Shown piece by piece: positions 44,498-52,867 of a stretch of 64,000 nt of DNA. The notes beneath the pieces are model-generated. The model saw only the letters and a list, made by a program, of their open reading frames with translations. It searched no databases and had not been told where the DNA came from. Origin of the DNA: Alteromonas sp. ASW11-130 (GTDB lineage Bacteria; Pseudomonadota; Gammaproteobacteria; Enterobacterales; Alteromonadaceae); NCBI RefSeq assembly GCF_026183735.1, contig NZ_JAPFRE010000020.1:39406-103405 (forward strand), written 5' to 3'. Made by a program: the position numbers and the translations under genes. Each line of letters starts with the position of its first letter. The stretch's first letter is position 1.

Positions 44498-44514
44498 TGC
44501 ACCAAAATCGTGCA
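44498..44514 (+). promoter_or_regulatory. NtrC site in the ntrB leader
   Basis: TGCACCAAAATCGTGCA is an NtrC-type palindrome (one mismatch in the right half), ending 17 bases before the ntrB start. In E. coli an NtrC site at the glnL promoter serves to repress ntrBC; the position here suggests the same autoregulation. Confidence 0.8.
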
Positions 44515-44530
44515 ATGAGGATGTCGACTG

Positions 44531-45616
44531 TTGCAAGCACCCGGATTAGATCAGGAAAATCTGCTTAATTTCATGAACACTGCATTGGTGATGGTGAATC
44601 ATCAATTATCTATTGTGTATGTTAATCAAGCGGGAGAAGCGCTCTTCGAAACGGGCAGTAAGCATTTGTTGGGTCATGCGCTTGTTGATTTTTTTATGGC
44701 AGGGTCTATTGAGGCCAGCCGACTAAAAGCTGCTATGCGGCGTGGCGAAGACTTCACTGAGAATGAGCTGGAACTGCGTTTTCGCGATGAAAGAGTGGTT
44801 ATGGCTGACCTAACTGTGACAAACGTGTATTACGACAACGCTACACATTTGTTGTTTGAGCTTAGACGAATTGATCAACAAAGCCGAATTTCGCGGGAAA
44901 ACTTGCAAAATGCCCAACATTTCGCAGCAAGAGAGCTTATCCGTGGTTTAGCGCATGAAATAAAAAATCCTCTTGGCGGTATCCGCGGCGCAGCGCAACT
45001 TCTCGAAAAAGAGTTACCTAATGAAGCGCTACGTGAGTTTACCCAGATGATTGTGGAGCAATCTGACCGGCTCCGCAATTTGGTTGATCGTCTTTTAGGC
45101 CCCAATGCTTTACCGAAGTTAAAGTGGAGTAACTTGCACCAGGCGCTTGAAAAGGTGCGTGCGCTAATGAAGATGGATACGGAACATGCCATCACGATCG
45201 TTCGTGATTATGACCCCAGCATCCCTGAGGTACATATCGACCAGGAAATGATTCAGCAAGCCGTGCTGAATATTGTAAAAAACAGTGTTCAGGCCCTCAC
45301 CGATGCCCATATAACTGGACCAGAAATAAAGTTAATAACCCGCGTCGGACGACAACTTACCATCCAAGGTAAACGTCATCCGCTGGTTGCCAGAATTCAT
45401 ATTATCGATAATGGTCCTGGTATTCCTAGTACTATCCGCGACACCTTATTTTACCCAATGGTGAGTAGTAAACAGAATGGAAGCGGTTTGGGGCTTTCTA
45501 TTGCGCAAACGTTAATTAATCACCATGGTGGGCGAATCGACGTAGACAGCCGTCATGGCCACACCGAGTTCACCCTGTTTCTGCCTATTGTTCGCAAGGA
45601 GTTAACCCATGAATAA
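44531..45616 (+). CDS. ntrB: Nitrogen regulation sensor histidine kinase
   Basis: The 361-residue cytoplasmic kinase has an N-terminal PAS domain (MNTALVMVNHQLSIVYVNQAGEALFE). The phospho-acceptor His142 lies in GLAHEIKNPLGGIRGAAQLLE, and the ATPase has NIVKNSVQAL, IIDNGPGIP and GSGLGLSIAQTLI. It phosphorylates NtrC under nitrogen limitation and is switched by PII. The start is a TTG at 44531 with GAGG ten bases upstream; the length then matches E. coli GlnL. Its end overlaps ntrC by 8 bases. Confidence 0.93.
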   Translation: MQAPGLDQENLLNFMNTALVMVNHQLSIVYVNQAGEALFETGSKHLLGHALVDFFMAGSIEASRLKAAMRRGEDFTENELELRFRDERVVMADLTVTNVYYDNATHLLFELRRIDQQSRISRENLQNAQHFAARELIRGLAHEIKNPLGGIRGAAQLLEKELPNEALREFTQMIVEQSDRLRNLVDRLLGPNALPKLKWSNLHQALEKVRALMKMDTEHAITIVRDYDPSIPEVHIDQEMIQQAVLNIVKNSVQALTDAHITGPEIKLITRVGRQLTIQGKRHPLVARIHIIDNGPGIPSTIRDTLFYPMVSSKQNGSGLGLSIAQTLINHHGGRIDVDSRHGHTEFTLFLPIVRKELTHE

Positions 45617-47018
45617 TGAATCCGTATGGATTGTTGATGATGATAGTTCTATTCGCTGGGTTTTACACAAAGCACTTCAAGCTGCAAGTATTAGTTGTTG
45701 TTGCTTCGATAACGCCAATGACCTATTGCGACAACTCAATAGTGGACAAGCGCCCGAAGTAATAATCTCCGATATCCGTATGCCTGAAATGGATGGCATG
45801 ACATTATTGAATGAAGTGCATCAAACGCATCCCTCAATCCCAGTTATTATCATGACTGCCCACTCTGACCTGGACAGTGCCGTCAATGCATACCAAAGTG
45901 GTGCATTCGAATATCTACCCAAACCTTTTGACATTGATGAGGCTGTTACCCTTTCTCATCGTGCGTTGGCCCACTCCCGCGAGCAATCGCAACAACGGCA
46001 CATCCCTTCGGCAGAGCCAGAGACTGAGATAATCGGTGAAGCGCCTGCAATGCAGGAGGTTTTTAGAGCTATTGGCCGTTTATCTCGTTCGTCAATCAGC
46101 GTGTTAATTAATGGCCAATCCGGTACGGGTAAAGAACTTGTCGCCCATGCGCTACACCGCCATAGTCCGCGGGCTAACAAACCTTTTATTGCGTTGAACA
46201 TGGCCGCAATACCCGCTGACTTAGTGGAATCAGAATTGTTTGGGCACGAAAAGGGCGCCTTTACTGGCGCTCAGAATGCCCGCCAGGGAAGATTTGAACA
46301 GGCCAATGGCGGAACGCTGTTTTTGGATGAAATTGGTGACATGCCTCTTGATGTTCAAACTCGTTTATTGCGTGTTTTAGCTGATGGCCAATTCTATCGG
46401 GTGGGAGGGCACCAGTCTGTATCGGTGGATGTTAGAATTATCGCAGCCACCCACCAAAACCTTGAACAAAGAGTCGCGGAAGGAAAATTTCGCGAAGATT
46501 TATTCCATCGTTTAAACGTAATCCGTGTTCACCTACCCTCGCTTTCCGAGCGAAGAGAAGATATTCCCTTACTTACCCGTTACTTTTTACGGAAAGCCGC
46601 AAAGGAACTTGACGTTGAAGCCAAAAGCTTAAGTAAGCCTGCAGAAAAAGCAATGACGCAACTAGCCTGGCCTGGCAATGTCAGACAACTTGAAAACATG
46701 TGTCGTTGGCTAACCGTGATGGCCAGTGGTAAAGAAGTCCTGGCCTCTGATTTACCCCCGGAAGTTCAGACCGCCACTACCTCTGCGTCACAAACTACTG
46801 GCGAAACGCAGTGGCAGCAATTATTGGCCCAATGGGCAGATAATGAATTACATAACGGCCGTCACAATATTTTAAATGACGCATTGCATGAATTCGAGCG
46901 AATCCTGCTTGAAAGAGCGCTGGATTACACTCGCGGCCACAAACAGGATGCCGCCAAACGATTGGGATGGGGCCGAAATACACTCACGCGAAAGCTAAAA
47001 GAATTATCGATTAACTAG
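45609..47018 (+). CDS. ntrC: Nitrogen regulation response regulator, sigma-54 activator
   Basis: The 469-residue protein has a receiver domain (Asp55 in IISDIRMPEMDG) and a sigma-54 AAA+ domain with Walker A GQSGTGKE and the GAFTGA loop. The Walker B is LFLDEIGD. The C-terminal Fis-type helix-turn-helix reads QDAAKRLGWGRNTLTRKLKEL. It activates glnA and other nitrogen genes. Two NtrC sites are in this window, at glnA and ntrB. The stop overlaps that of the convergent Hpt/HD-GYP gene. Confidence 0.95.
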   Translation: MNNESVWIVDDDSSIRWVLHKALQAASISCCCFDNANDLLRQLNSGQAPEVIISDIRMPEMDGMTLLNEVHQTHPSIPVIIMTAHSDLDSAVNAYQSGAFEYLPKPFDIDEAVTLSHRALAHSREQSQQRHIPSAEPETEIIGEAPAMQEVFRAIGRLSRSSISVLINGQSGTGKELVAHALHRHSPRANKPFIALNMAAIPADLVESELFGHEKGAFTGAQNARQGRFEQANGGTLFLDEIGDMPLDVQTRLLRVLADGQFYRVGGHQSVSVDVRIIAATHQNLEQRVAEGKFREDLFHRLNVIRVHLPSLSERREDIPLLTRYFLRKAAKELDVEAKSLSKPAEKAMTQLAWPGNVRQLENMCRWLTVMASGKEVLASDLPPEVQTATTSASQTTGETQWQQLLAQWADNELHNGRHNILNDALHEFERILLERALDYTRGHKQDAAKRLGWGRNTLTRKLKELSIN

Positions 47019-48157
47019 TTGCGGGTGAGTAATGTTGTCATAGCCTGATTGAAAAAGCGTACCCATTTCATACTGAATTGTCCCTTTGCCTGGCGGTTAA
47101 TTTCAATCACCGCTTGTTTTCGCGATAGTTGTTTATCTTTGTTGTGCGAACGGGAATGCGTCATAGCGTCGTAGGTATCAAGAATAGCCAGTAGCTTAGC
47201 GCCTTCGCAAATATCATCTTCTTTGATACCCAATGGGTAGCCCGAGCCGTCAGTGCGCTCATGATGCTGCATCACAATTTTTCTAGCTTGATCCCACTGG
47301 TCTAAATGCTCCAATAAACGTGAGCTTTTATAAACATGCGAACGCATTAGATTGAATTCATTATCGGTAAATGGATCTTTTTTATGCAACAATTTTAAAG
47401 GCATAAACGCCATTCCAAAATCATGCACATAGCAGGCAACGGCTAACTGATCTTCTTCAATAGGTTTTTCTGCTATCCCATTTATGTGCAACGCCAGTTT
47501 GGCAATTCTGTCTCCCCGCCCAGACCAGTAATTCGAACGATGTTCTATCGTTTTCATTAGCTCACGAAAAAACAAAATGTCCATTTGTTTTTCTGCGCTA
47601 ATATCTTTTGGGATACCCGTATTAGCCAAGGTTTTTGTAGCGCCGGTTAATGCCTGATTTTCCCTGGCGCCTGGTTCTGCTTTTAAATCCAAATCAGGAT
47701 TAAGCATCAACACCGCTTCTGTGAGAAACCTTTCGTGCTCACCAGGATTTTCAGGCTGAATACGAGCAATTGCCATCACCAACTGTTCATACAGGGTTTT
47801 ATCGTATTCTGCTTTGCCCTTTGCCATAATATTTTCGACGAAGGCCTTTACCCTATCCATGGTAAGCAATACCAGATCGCTCATGGTACTGGTATACTCG
47901 ATTTGGCCTTTACGCAGGAAATCCAGCAAATCTTCAACATGTTGCAACAAAGGAATAAGTGGTGAAAAACTCACCAACCCTAAATCACCTTTAATCGTAT
48001 GAACTGAACGAAACAGCGACCGTTGTAATTCGTTATCTTCCGGACGTAATTCAAGCTCGATCAGGGTTTGTTCACTGGCCTCATAGAGCTCGTTTATCTC
48101 CTCCATTAAGTCAGTGAGAATATCGTCTTCAACTTCGTCAGGTACAAATGTTTGCAT
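47015..48157 (-). CDS. Hpt-HD-GYP phosphodiesterase-type protein
   Basis: The 380-residue protein joins two signalling parts. The N-terminal Hpt domain has the phospho-accepting His53 in RSVHTIKGDLGLV. The C-terminal HD-GYP domain starts near residue 200 and keeps CYVHDFGMAF (HD), then MQHHERTDGSGYPLGI with the HH and GYP motifs, expected to hydrolyse cyclic di-GMP. The combination would tie phosphorelay input to c-di-GMP breakdown. No kinase is adjacent on this strand. The stop overlaps the convergent ntrC by 4 bases. Confidence 0.85.
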   Translation of the reverse strand: MQTFVPDEVEDDILTDLMEEINELYEASEQTLIELELRPEDNELQRSLFRSVHTIKGDLGLVSFSPLIPLLQHVEDLLDFLRKGQIEYTSTMSDLVLLTMDRVKAFVENIMAKGKAEYDKTLYEQLVMAIARIQPENPGEHERFLTEAVLMLNPDLDLKAEPGARENQALTGATKTLANTGIPKDISAEKQMDILFFRELMKTIEHRSNYWSGRGDRIAKLALHINGIAEKPIEEDQLAVACYVHDFGMAFMPLKLLHKKDPFTDNEFNLMRSHVYKSSRLLEHLDQWDQARKIVMQHHERTDGSGYPLGIKEDDICEGAKLLAILDTYDAMTHSRSHNKDKQLSRKQAVIEINRQAKGQFSMKWVRFFNQAMTTLLTRN

Positions 48158-48320
48158 GATTCTTTTTAGTCTATTGGATCGTAACTACTCTTTTATAACA
48201 TCTGACACGTCCTTTCGCTAACTTATTGGTTATTTCTGAAATAATAAGTCAAACTGATCGGACATGTGGTATTAACCTTATGCCTTATACTGCGCGGCAA
48301 ATTATTGATAAGGATTCGAC

Positions 48321-49046
48321 GTGTTAGCAATTCTTCGAATTATTTTAATGTTGATAGCATTTTTGTTAATCAATATTGTGGTGTTGGCTGTATGTTTAGT
48401 GCGTCCTTTCCACCGCGATAATGTTCATTTTGCCGGACAAGCCTACAGTCAAATGGCGAAAATTTTAGGGCTGAAAATTATCATCCGGCGCTCAGAGGCA
48501 GTGAAACCCCGCGTACCTTATGTATTCATCGCTAACCACCAAAATAGCTATGACATCATCACCATCTGCAAAGCTGCTCTGCCAGGCGTGGTGACAATTG
48601 GTAAAAAAAGCTTAAAATGGATCCCCATTTTTGGTCAAATATATTGGCTATCAGGCAATATTCTGATTGACCGTAAAAATACAGGTAGAGCGCGCGACAC
48701 ATTAAAAGTCGCAGCCAGTAAAGTGAACGAAAAGCACGCTTCCGTATGGTTATTTCCAGAAGGTACACGTAGTTATGGCAGAGGTGTCCTTCCTTTTAAA
48801 TCAGGGGCCTTTCGGCTAGCCAAGGATACCGCAGAGCCAGTAGTGATGGTTACTGCCAGTAATATGCATGGAAAAATCAATTGGAACCGTTGGAACAATG
48901 GAATTCTTCTGATTGATATAGCTGCACCTCAACCGCTGACGGAAGAACATGGCATTAAAGAATGGACTGATATTTTTCACAGTCGAATGAAAGCTAAGTA
49001 TGAAGAATTAAATTTACTCGTCGCTGAAATGGAAAAAAAGCAGTAA
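48321..49046 (+). CDS. plsC: 1-acyl-sn-glycerol-3-phosphate acyltransferase
   Basis: The 241-residue protein has an N-terminal membrane segment and the acyltransferase motif FIANHQNSYDIITICK (NHxxxxD). The second box is WLFPEGTRSYG and the acceptor region is FKSGAFRLAKDT. It adds the second acyl chain to lysophosphatidate in phospholipid synthesis. The start is GTG 48321, with AAGGA seven bases upstream. rraB follows 33 bases later on the same strand. Confidence 0.92.
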   Translation: MLAILRIILMLIAFLLINIVVLAVCLVRPFHRDNVHFAGQAYSQMAKILGLKIIIRRSEAVKPRVPYVFIANHQNSYDIITICKAALPGVVTIGKKSLKWIPIFGQIYWLSGNILIDRKNTGRARDTLKVAASKVNEKHASVWLFPEGTRSYGRGVLPFKSGAFRLAKDTAEPVVMVTASNMHGKINWNRWNNGILLIDIAAPQPLTEEHGIKEWTDIFHSRMKAKYEELNLLVAEMEKKQ

Positions 49047-49079
49047 ACTTAGTTCATCTCTCTCCAAATTCAGATTGTT

Positions 49080-49457
49080 ATGAATCAAATAGACGAACGT
49101 GAGGAATGGTATACCTTTAATCAGGAAACTATCGATGCTTTACTTGAGGACGGTAGCGAAGCAGATGCTGATTACACAATTGAACATCATTTTGCGTCGA
49201 CAAATTTTGATAAGTTGGAAAAAGTCGCTGTTGATGTTTACAAAGCAGGTTATGAAGTGACCGATGCCGAAGAGCTTGATTTGGACGACGGCGGCACGGT
49301 ATTTTGTTTTGATGCAGTCGCTGAACGCAAACTGCAATGTGACTTGTTGAATAAAGACACCGATGCTCTCCTCGCTATTGCCAGCAAGCATGGTGTTCAC
49401 TATGACGGTTGGGGCACCTACTTTATGCCGCGTGAAGACGATGACGATATAGAGTAA
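49080..49457 (+). CDS. rraB: Ribonuclease E inhibitor RraB
   Basis: The 125-residue acidic protein matches RraB: DYTIEHHFASTNFDKLEKVAVDVYKAGYEV, then FCFDAVAERKL and YDGWGTYFMPREDDDD. RraB binds RNase E and alters its RNA-decay profile. It follows plsC and is ended by a hairpin terminator. Confidence 0.9.
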   Translation: MNQIDEREEWYTFNQETIDALLEDGSEADADYTIEHHFASTNFDKLEKVAVDVYKAGYEVTDAEELDLDDGGTVFCFDAVAERKLQCDLLNKDTDALLAIASKHGVHYDGWGTYFMPREDDDDIE

Positions 49458-49467
49458 ACGCATTCTT

Positions 49468-49502
49468 TGCTGCCGTACCATTGCGGTAGCATTTCTTTTT
49501 TT
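49468..49502 (+). terminator. Terminator of plsC-rraB
   Basis: TGCTGCCG (49468-49475) pairs with CGGTAGCA (49484-49491), with one G-U pair and an 8-base loop, followed by TTTCTTTTTTT. Confidence 0.88.
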
Positions 49503-49633
49503 GACCGGCATCATTTTAATCCGCATTGAGCGGATCTCACTCAGCCCGATTTCGTATTAAGTTTCTTTTCAGTTTTTGTTCAGTTTGTTCAGTCCACACT
49601 TACCTTGAACTAATCAAAGGAAGAACGTGAGCA

Positions 49634-50335
49634 ATGAAACCCTTACTCAAAAACCTACCCTGGCTCTTTGTCTTGATACCGTTTATTTGGCTTCCGGCGG
49701 CGCAAGCTGAACAACGAATTATTAGTGTTAGTGAAAAGATGGCTTCATCAGATTTAAAAGCAGCTAAACCAGTCACCAGGCATAATAAAAAAACACTATC
49801 CCAATTTGCCAGCAAAACCCGAGACGAAGTTACTTCGCAATCTATCTATAACGACTTTTGGGTTTATGATAGCTGGATAACACTTTTAGACGATATTGAT
49901 GGGGATGCCTACTACTCACGATTTTTAGTCGAGTTTGATGTGGATACTATCTATGTTGAAGCCCCTGTATACGCCGTAGTGTATTTAGGGGATGCCGATG
50001 AGTACGAAGCTATACATGTTTCCGACACGTTCTGGGTTCATGGAGAAACCACCACCGATAGCTATATCGTCGACAGTGAACTCGTTTCAGGTTTCAGCGC
50101 TTATGACTACGACATTTTGATTGAAATCTACGATGCCGATACGGATGAACTCGTCGCATTTAGTGATGGTTACGAAGATGCTGATCTGGCGTTTGTCAGC
50201 TTAGAAAGCCAAAACTACGATATTTATCGCGAAACAGTGGTCGTCACCAGCCATGTCCATGGAGGAAGTGTGATGATTGCCTCCCTGGCATTCCTGGCAG
50301 CAATTATCTGTTGGCGAAAAATAAAGAAGTCTTAA
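49634..50335 (+). CDS. Surface protein with C-terminal GlyGly-CTERM-like sorting tail
   Basis: The 233-residue protein has a signal peptide ending near PAAQAE. An acidic middle domain matches the choice-of-anchor H pattern (YNDFWVYDSWITLLDDIDGDAYYSRFLVEFDVD). The C-terminus, HGGSVMIASLAFLAAIICWRK, is a Gly-Gly-Ser, a hydrophobic helix and a basic end, as in GlyGly-CTERM proteins processed by rhombosortase. It should be exported and anchored at the surface after tail removal. Function is unknown. The stop overlaps the convergent RHH gene by 4 bases. Confidence 0.75.
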   Translation: MKPLLKNLPWLFVLIPFIWLPAAQAEQRIISVSEKMASSDLKAAKPVTRHNKKTLSQFASKTRDEVTSQSIYNDFWVYDSWITLLDDIDGDAYYSRFLVEFDVDTIYVEAPVYAVVYLGDADEYEAIHVSDTFWVHGETTTDSYIVDSELVSGFSAYDYDILIEIYDADTDELVAFSDGYEDADLAFVSLESQNYDIYRETVVVTSHVHGGSVMIASLAFLAAIICWRKIKKS

Positions 50336-50559
50336 CTGTCTTTGCTTTCCCGTTTATCGTGGTCACTTGAAGGTTTCAATTCGGTGACCACTTTTTCTAC
50401 CAGCTTTACCCGCTTATTTTTTACCAATGCGTCGCGCAACACAAATTCTATTTGCGCATTTAAACTTCGGATTTCATCATCGGCCCAGCGTTGCATAGCG
50501 GCTAATACGTCGGCTTTAATTCGCAATGGATAAGCTTTCTTTTTCACATCTGAAGCCAT
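50332..50559 (-). CDS. Arc-like ribbon-helix-helix regulator
   Basis: The 75-residue protein has a short beta strand (KAYPLRIKADVLAAMQRWAD) followed by two helices (EIRSLNAQIEFVLRDALVK), the fold of Arc/MetJ-type repressors. A charged tail follows. It starts 3 bases after the SPFH gene stop on the same strand, so the two form an operon. A tandem 8-bp palindrome upstream of the SPFH gene fits the tandem half-sites used by such dimers, so autoregulation is likely. Confidence 0.82.
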   Translation of the reverse strand: MASDVKKKAYPLRIKADVLAAMQRWADDEIRSLNAQIEFVLRDALVKNKRVKLVEKVVTELKPSSDHDKRESKDS

Positions 50560-50562
50560 GGA

Positions 50563-51414
50563 TTAGTACAAGCTACCGGTGTTCACCACAGGCTGTGTAG
50601 CTTTATCACCGCACAACACTACGAGTAAATTACTCACCATATTTGCCTTGCGTTCTTCATCCAGTTCCACGATATTGTTTTCACTTAAGCGTGCCAGCGC
50701 CATTTCTACCATACCAACCGCACCGTCAACAATTCTACTGCGAGCGGCAATGATGGCGGTCGCCTGCTGGCGTTGCAACATTGCGCTAGCAATTTCAGCG
50801 GAATACGCCAGATGACTGATTCTTGCTTCGTGTACCGTTATCCCAGCTTTATTTAAACGGTCCTGAATTTCTTGTTGCAATCGGTATGATATTTCAGCGG
50901 GATGGCTACGTAAGGCTATTTCCGCCATCGCATCATCTCTGGGGTCATAGGGAAAGTCGCTTGCCATATTACGAATAGCCGATTCACTTTGAATAGTGAC
51001 ATAGCTTTCATAGTCATCTACTTCAAATACCGCTTCAGCCGTATCCGTCACCGACCATACAATTATTGATGCTATTTCTATCGGATTACCCTGATTGTCA
51101 TTAACCTTCATTTTTGCGCTTTCAAAATTTCGAATACGAAGTGAGACTGTTTGGCGCATAAAAAAAGGAATAGTCCAGCGTAATCCGTCTCTGCGTTCGG
51201 TTCCCATGTAGCTCCCGAACATAGTAAACACCTTCCCTTGGTTAGGTTGCACCATGAAAAAACCACTCCAACATACGGCCACAATGACAATAAATAGCAG
51301 CTTTGGGATACTCGGGGCTTCATTCATCCAGTACACCGACAGCAGTTGAAGTGGCAGTAATACTAACAACCCTGCAATATAACCGTTTAATGAAAATCCT
51401 TGCTTTTCATTCAT
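50563..51414 (-). CDS. SPFH/band 7 membrane protein
   Basis: The 283-residue protein has two N-terminal hydrophobic segments ([19 protein letters not shown] and [17 protein letters not shown]). The SPFH domain ([26 protein letters not shown], then [21 protein letters not shown]) follows, with the ending coiled coil [34 protein letters not shown] proteins oligomerise at the membrane and organise lipid domains or proteases. It is transcribed with a ribbon-helix-helix regulator and has a strong palindromic operator overlapping its ribosome site. Confidence 0.85.
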   Translation of the reverse strand: MNEKQGFSLNGYIAGLLVLLPLQLLSVYWMNEAPSIPKLLFIVIVAVCWSGFFMVQPNQGKVFTMFGSYMGTERRDGLRWTIPFFMRQTVSLRIRNFESAKMKVNDNQGNPIEIASIIVWSVTDTAEAVFEVDDYESYVTIQSESAIRNMASDFPYDPRDDAMAEIALRSHPAEISYRLQQEIQDRLNKAGITVHEARISHLAYSAEIASAMLQRQQATAIIAARSRIVDGAVGMVEMALARLSENNIVELDEERKANMVSNLLVVLCGDKATQPVVNTGSLY

Positions 51415-51424
51415 AGTAAATCAC

Positions 51425-51447
51425 CTTGATATCATAATGATATCAAG
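51425..51447. promoter_or_regulatory. Tandem palindromic operator before the SPFH gene
   Basis: The 23-bp sequence is a perfect 11-bp inverted repeat around one central base. It holds two copies of the octamer TGATATCA (51427-51434 and 51438-51445), with 11 bp between centres. It ends 10 bases before the SPFH start and overlaps AAGGTGA, the ribosome site. This tandem spacing is like MetJ and Arc operators, and the operon encodes an Arc-like regulator. Confidence 0.8.
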
Positions 51448-51562
51448 TAAAGACGCTATATTGAGTCCTGTCAAACTTTTCTATTCCTATCTCAGTAAAA
51501 AGTGGTATGCCTTTGAATTGTGAACCACACTTAGCACTAATATTTTAATCAATCGACTGTAT

Positions 51563-52843
51563 ATGGATAAAGTTTCAACGCCCTCTGCACGTAGTGTAAA
51601 TAGACGCTCGTTTATCAAAAGTGCGGCTGCGCTGGGTATTTCAGCTACGGTCGCCCCTTTTGCTATAGGTCGAGAAAGGCCTGTAGTGAGGGTGTTGGGC
51701 ACCCATGTAACGTTACAAGAAGCTTTGCGAAAACGGGCGATGGAAGATTTAGGCATAGAACTGCACTTCGAACCCAAAGGCAGTGCAGCATTACTGCAAA
51801 AAGCCTCTATGAATCCTTCAAGCTTTGATCTTTATGAACAATGGTCAAATAGCATCAACGTACTGTGGCGTTCCAAAGCAATTCAGCCAATTGAAAAAAA
51901 AAGACTTATTTATTGGGACGAAATAAACGGCCTGACTAAAACAGGAAAAATTACCCGTAACGCTCGCATGGGCGCTGGTGATGCTCCACATAAAATACTA
52001 CACATACAGGCTGACGGCACACTTGGAACAAAGCATACCGATAAATTAAGCTTTTTGCCTTATGTCCATAATGTGGATTCATTTGGATACAACACCGCCC
52101 TACTGGACGACGAATTTGACCAAAGCAAAGAAAGTTGGGGCTGGTTGCTAGACTCACGTTTATCAGGAAAAGTCGGGATTGTTAATGACCCCACTATCGG
52201 GTTATTTGACTTAGCGTTGGCAGCAGAAGCCAAAGGCTTTCTTAAATTCAAAGATATGGGTGCCATTACCAACCAAGAACTAGATGAGTTATTTACTATC
52301 TTGATTGAGTTGAAACAGCTTCAGCACTTTAGTGGCTTTTGGACCTCTGTGCCTGAGTCTATGCATTTTATGCGTTCGCAAAGGGTGCACATCGAAAGTA
52401 TGTTTTCGCCCGCGGTATCGGCGTTAAATGGCGAAAACATCCCAGTACGGTTTGCAGCGCCAGTTGAGGGCTATAGGGGCTGGCATGGTGTGATGTGTTT
52501 GTCGTCTTCCACCACGGGAAGAGTTAAAGACGCCTGTTATGAGTATATGAACTGGTGGTTGTCTGGATGGCCGGGGGCATTTATTGCTCGGCAGGGCTAT
52601 TATATTTCAAACCCTTCTCGCTCAGCTAAGTTCTTAAGCAAAGCCGAATGGGATTACTGGTATCAGGGTTTGCCCGCAGCTGAAGACCTTAGAGGTCCGA
52701 ATGGTAAAATATCGGTAAAAAAGGGCCAGCAACGTTCAGGCGGCAGTTATGAAGACAGGTTCAGCAATGTGGCCGTATGGAATACGGTTATGCCCTCGTA
52801 TGAATACAGTTTGCAAAAGTGGTACGAATTTATCACATCCTAA
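51563..52843 (+). CDS. Tat-exported extracellular solute-binding protein (PotD-like)
   Basis: The 426-residue protein has a twin-arginine signal (NRRSFIKSAAALGISATVAP). The rest is a periplasmic binding fold of the PotD/family-8 group: LGIELHFEPKGSAALLQKA, SFDLYEQWSNSINVLW, YNTALLDDEFDQSKESWGWLLD and IVNDPTIGLFD. Such proteins bind small ligands such as polyamines, but the ligand here is unknown. No permease or ATPase is nearby; the next gene, abutting at its stop, is a hybrid histidine kinase. It probably senses the ligand for that kinase. Confidence 0.82.
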   Translation: MDKVSTPSARSVNRRSFIKSAAALGISATVAPFAIGRERPVVRVLGTHVTLQEALRKRAMEDLGIELHFEPKGSAALLQKASMNPSSFDLYEQWSNSINVLWRSKAIQPIEKKRLIYWDEINGLTKTGKITRNARMGAGDAPHKILHIQADGTLGTKHTDKLSFLPYVHNVDSFGYNTALLDDEFDQSKESWGWLLDSRLSGKVGIVNDPTIGLFDLALAAEAKGFLKFKDMGAITNQELDELFTILIELKQLQHFSGFWTSVPESMHFMRSQRVHIESMFSPAVSALNGENIPVRFAAPVEGYRGWHGVMCLSSSTTGRVKDACYEYMNWWLSGWPGAFIARQGYYISNPSRSAKFLSKAEWDYWYQGLPAAEDLRGPNGKISVKKGQQRSGGSYEDRFSNVAVWNTVMPSYEYSLQKWYEFITS

Positions 52844-52867
52844 TTGTTAAGAGTTGAGTATCGTTAT

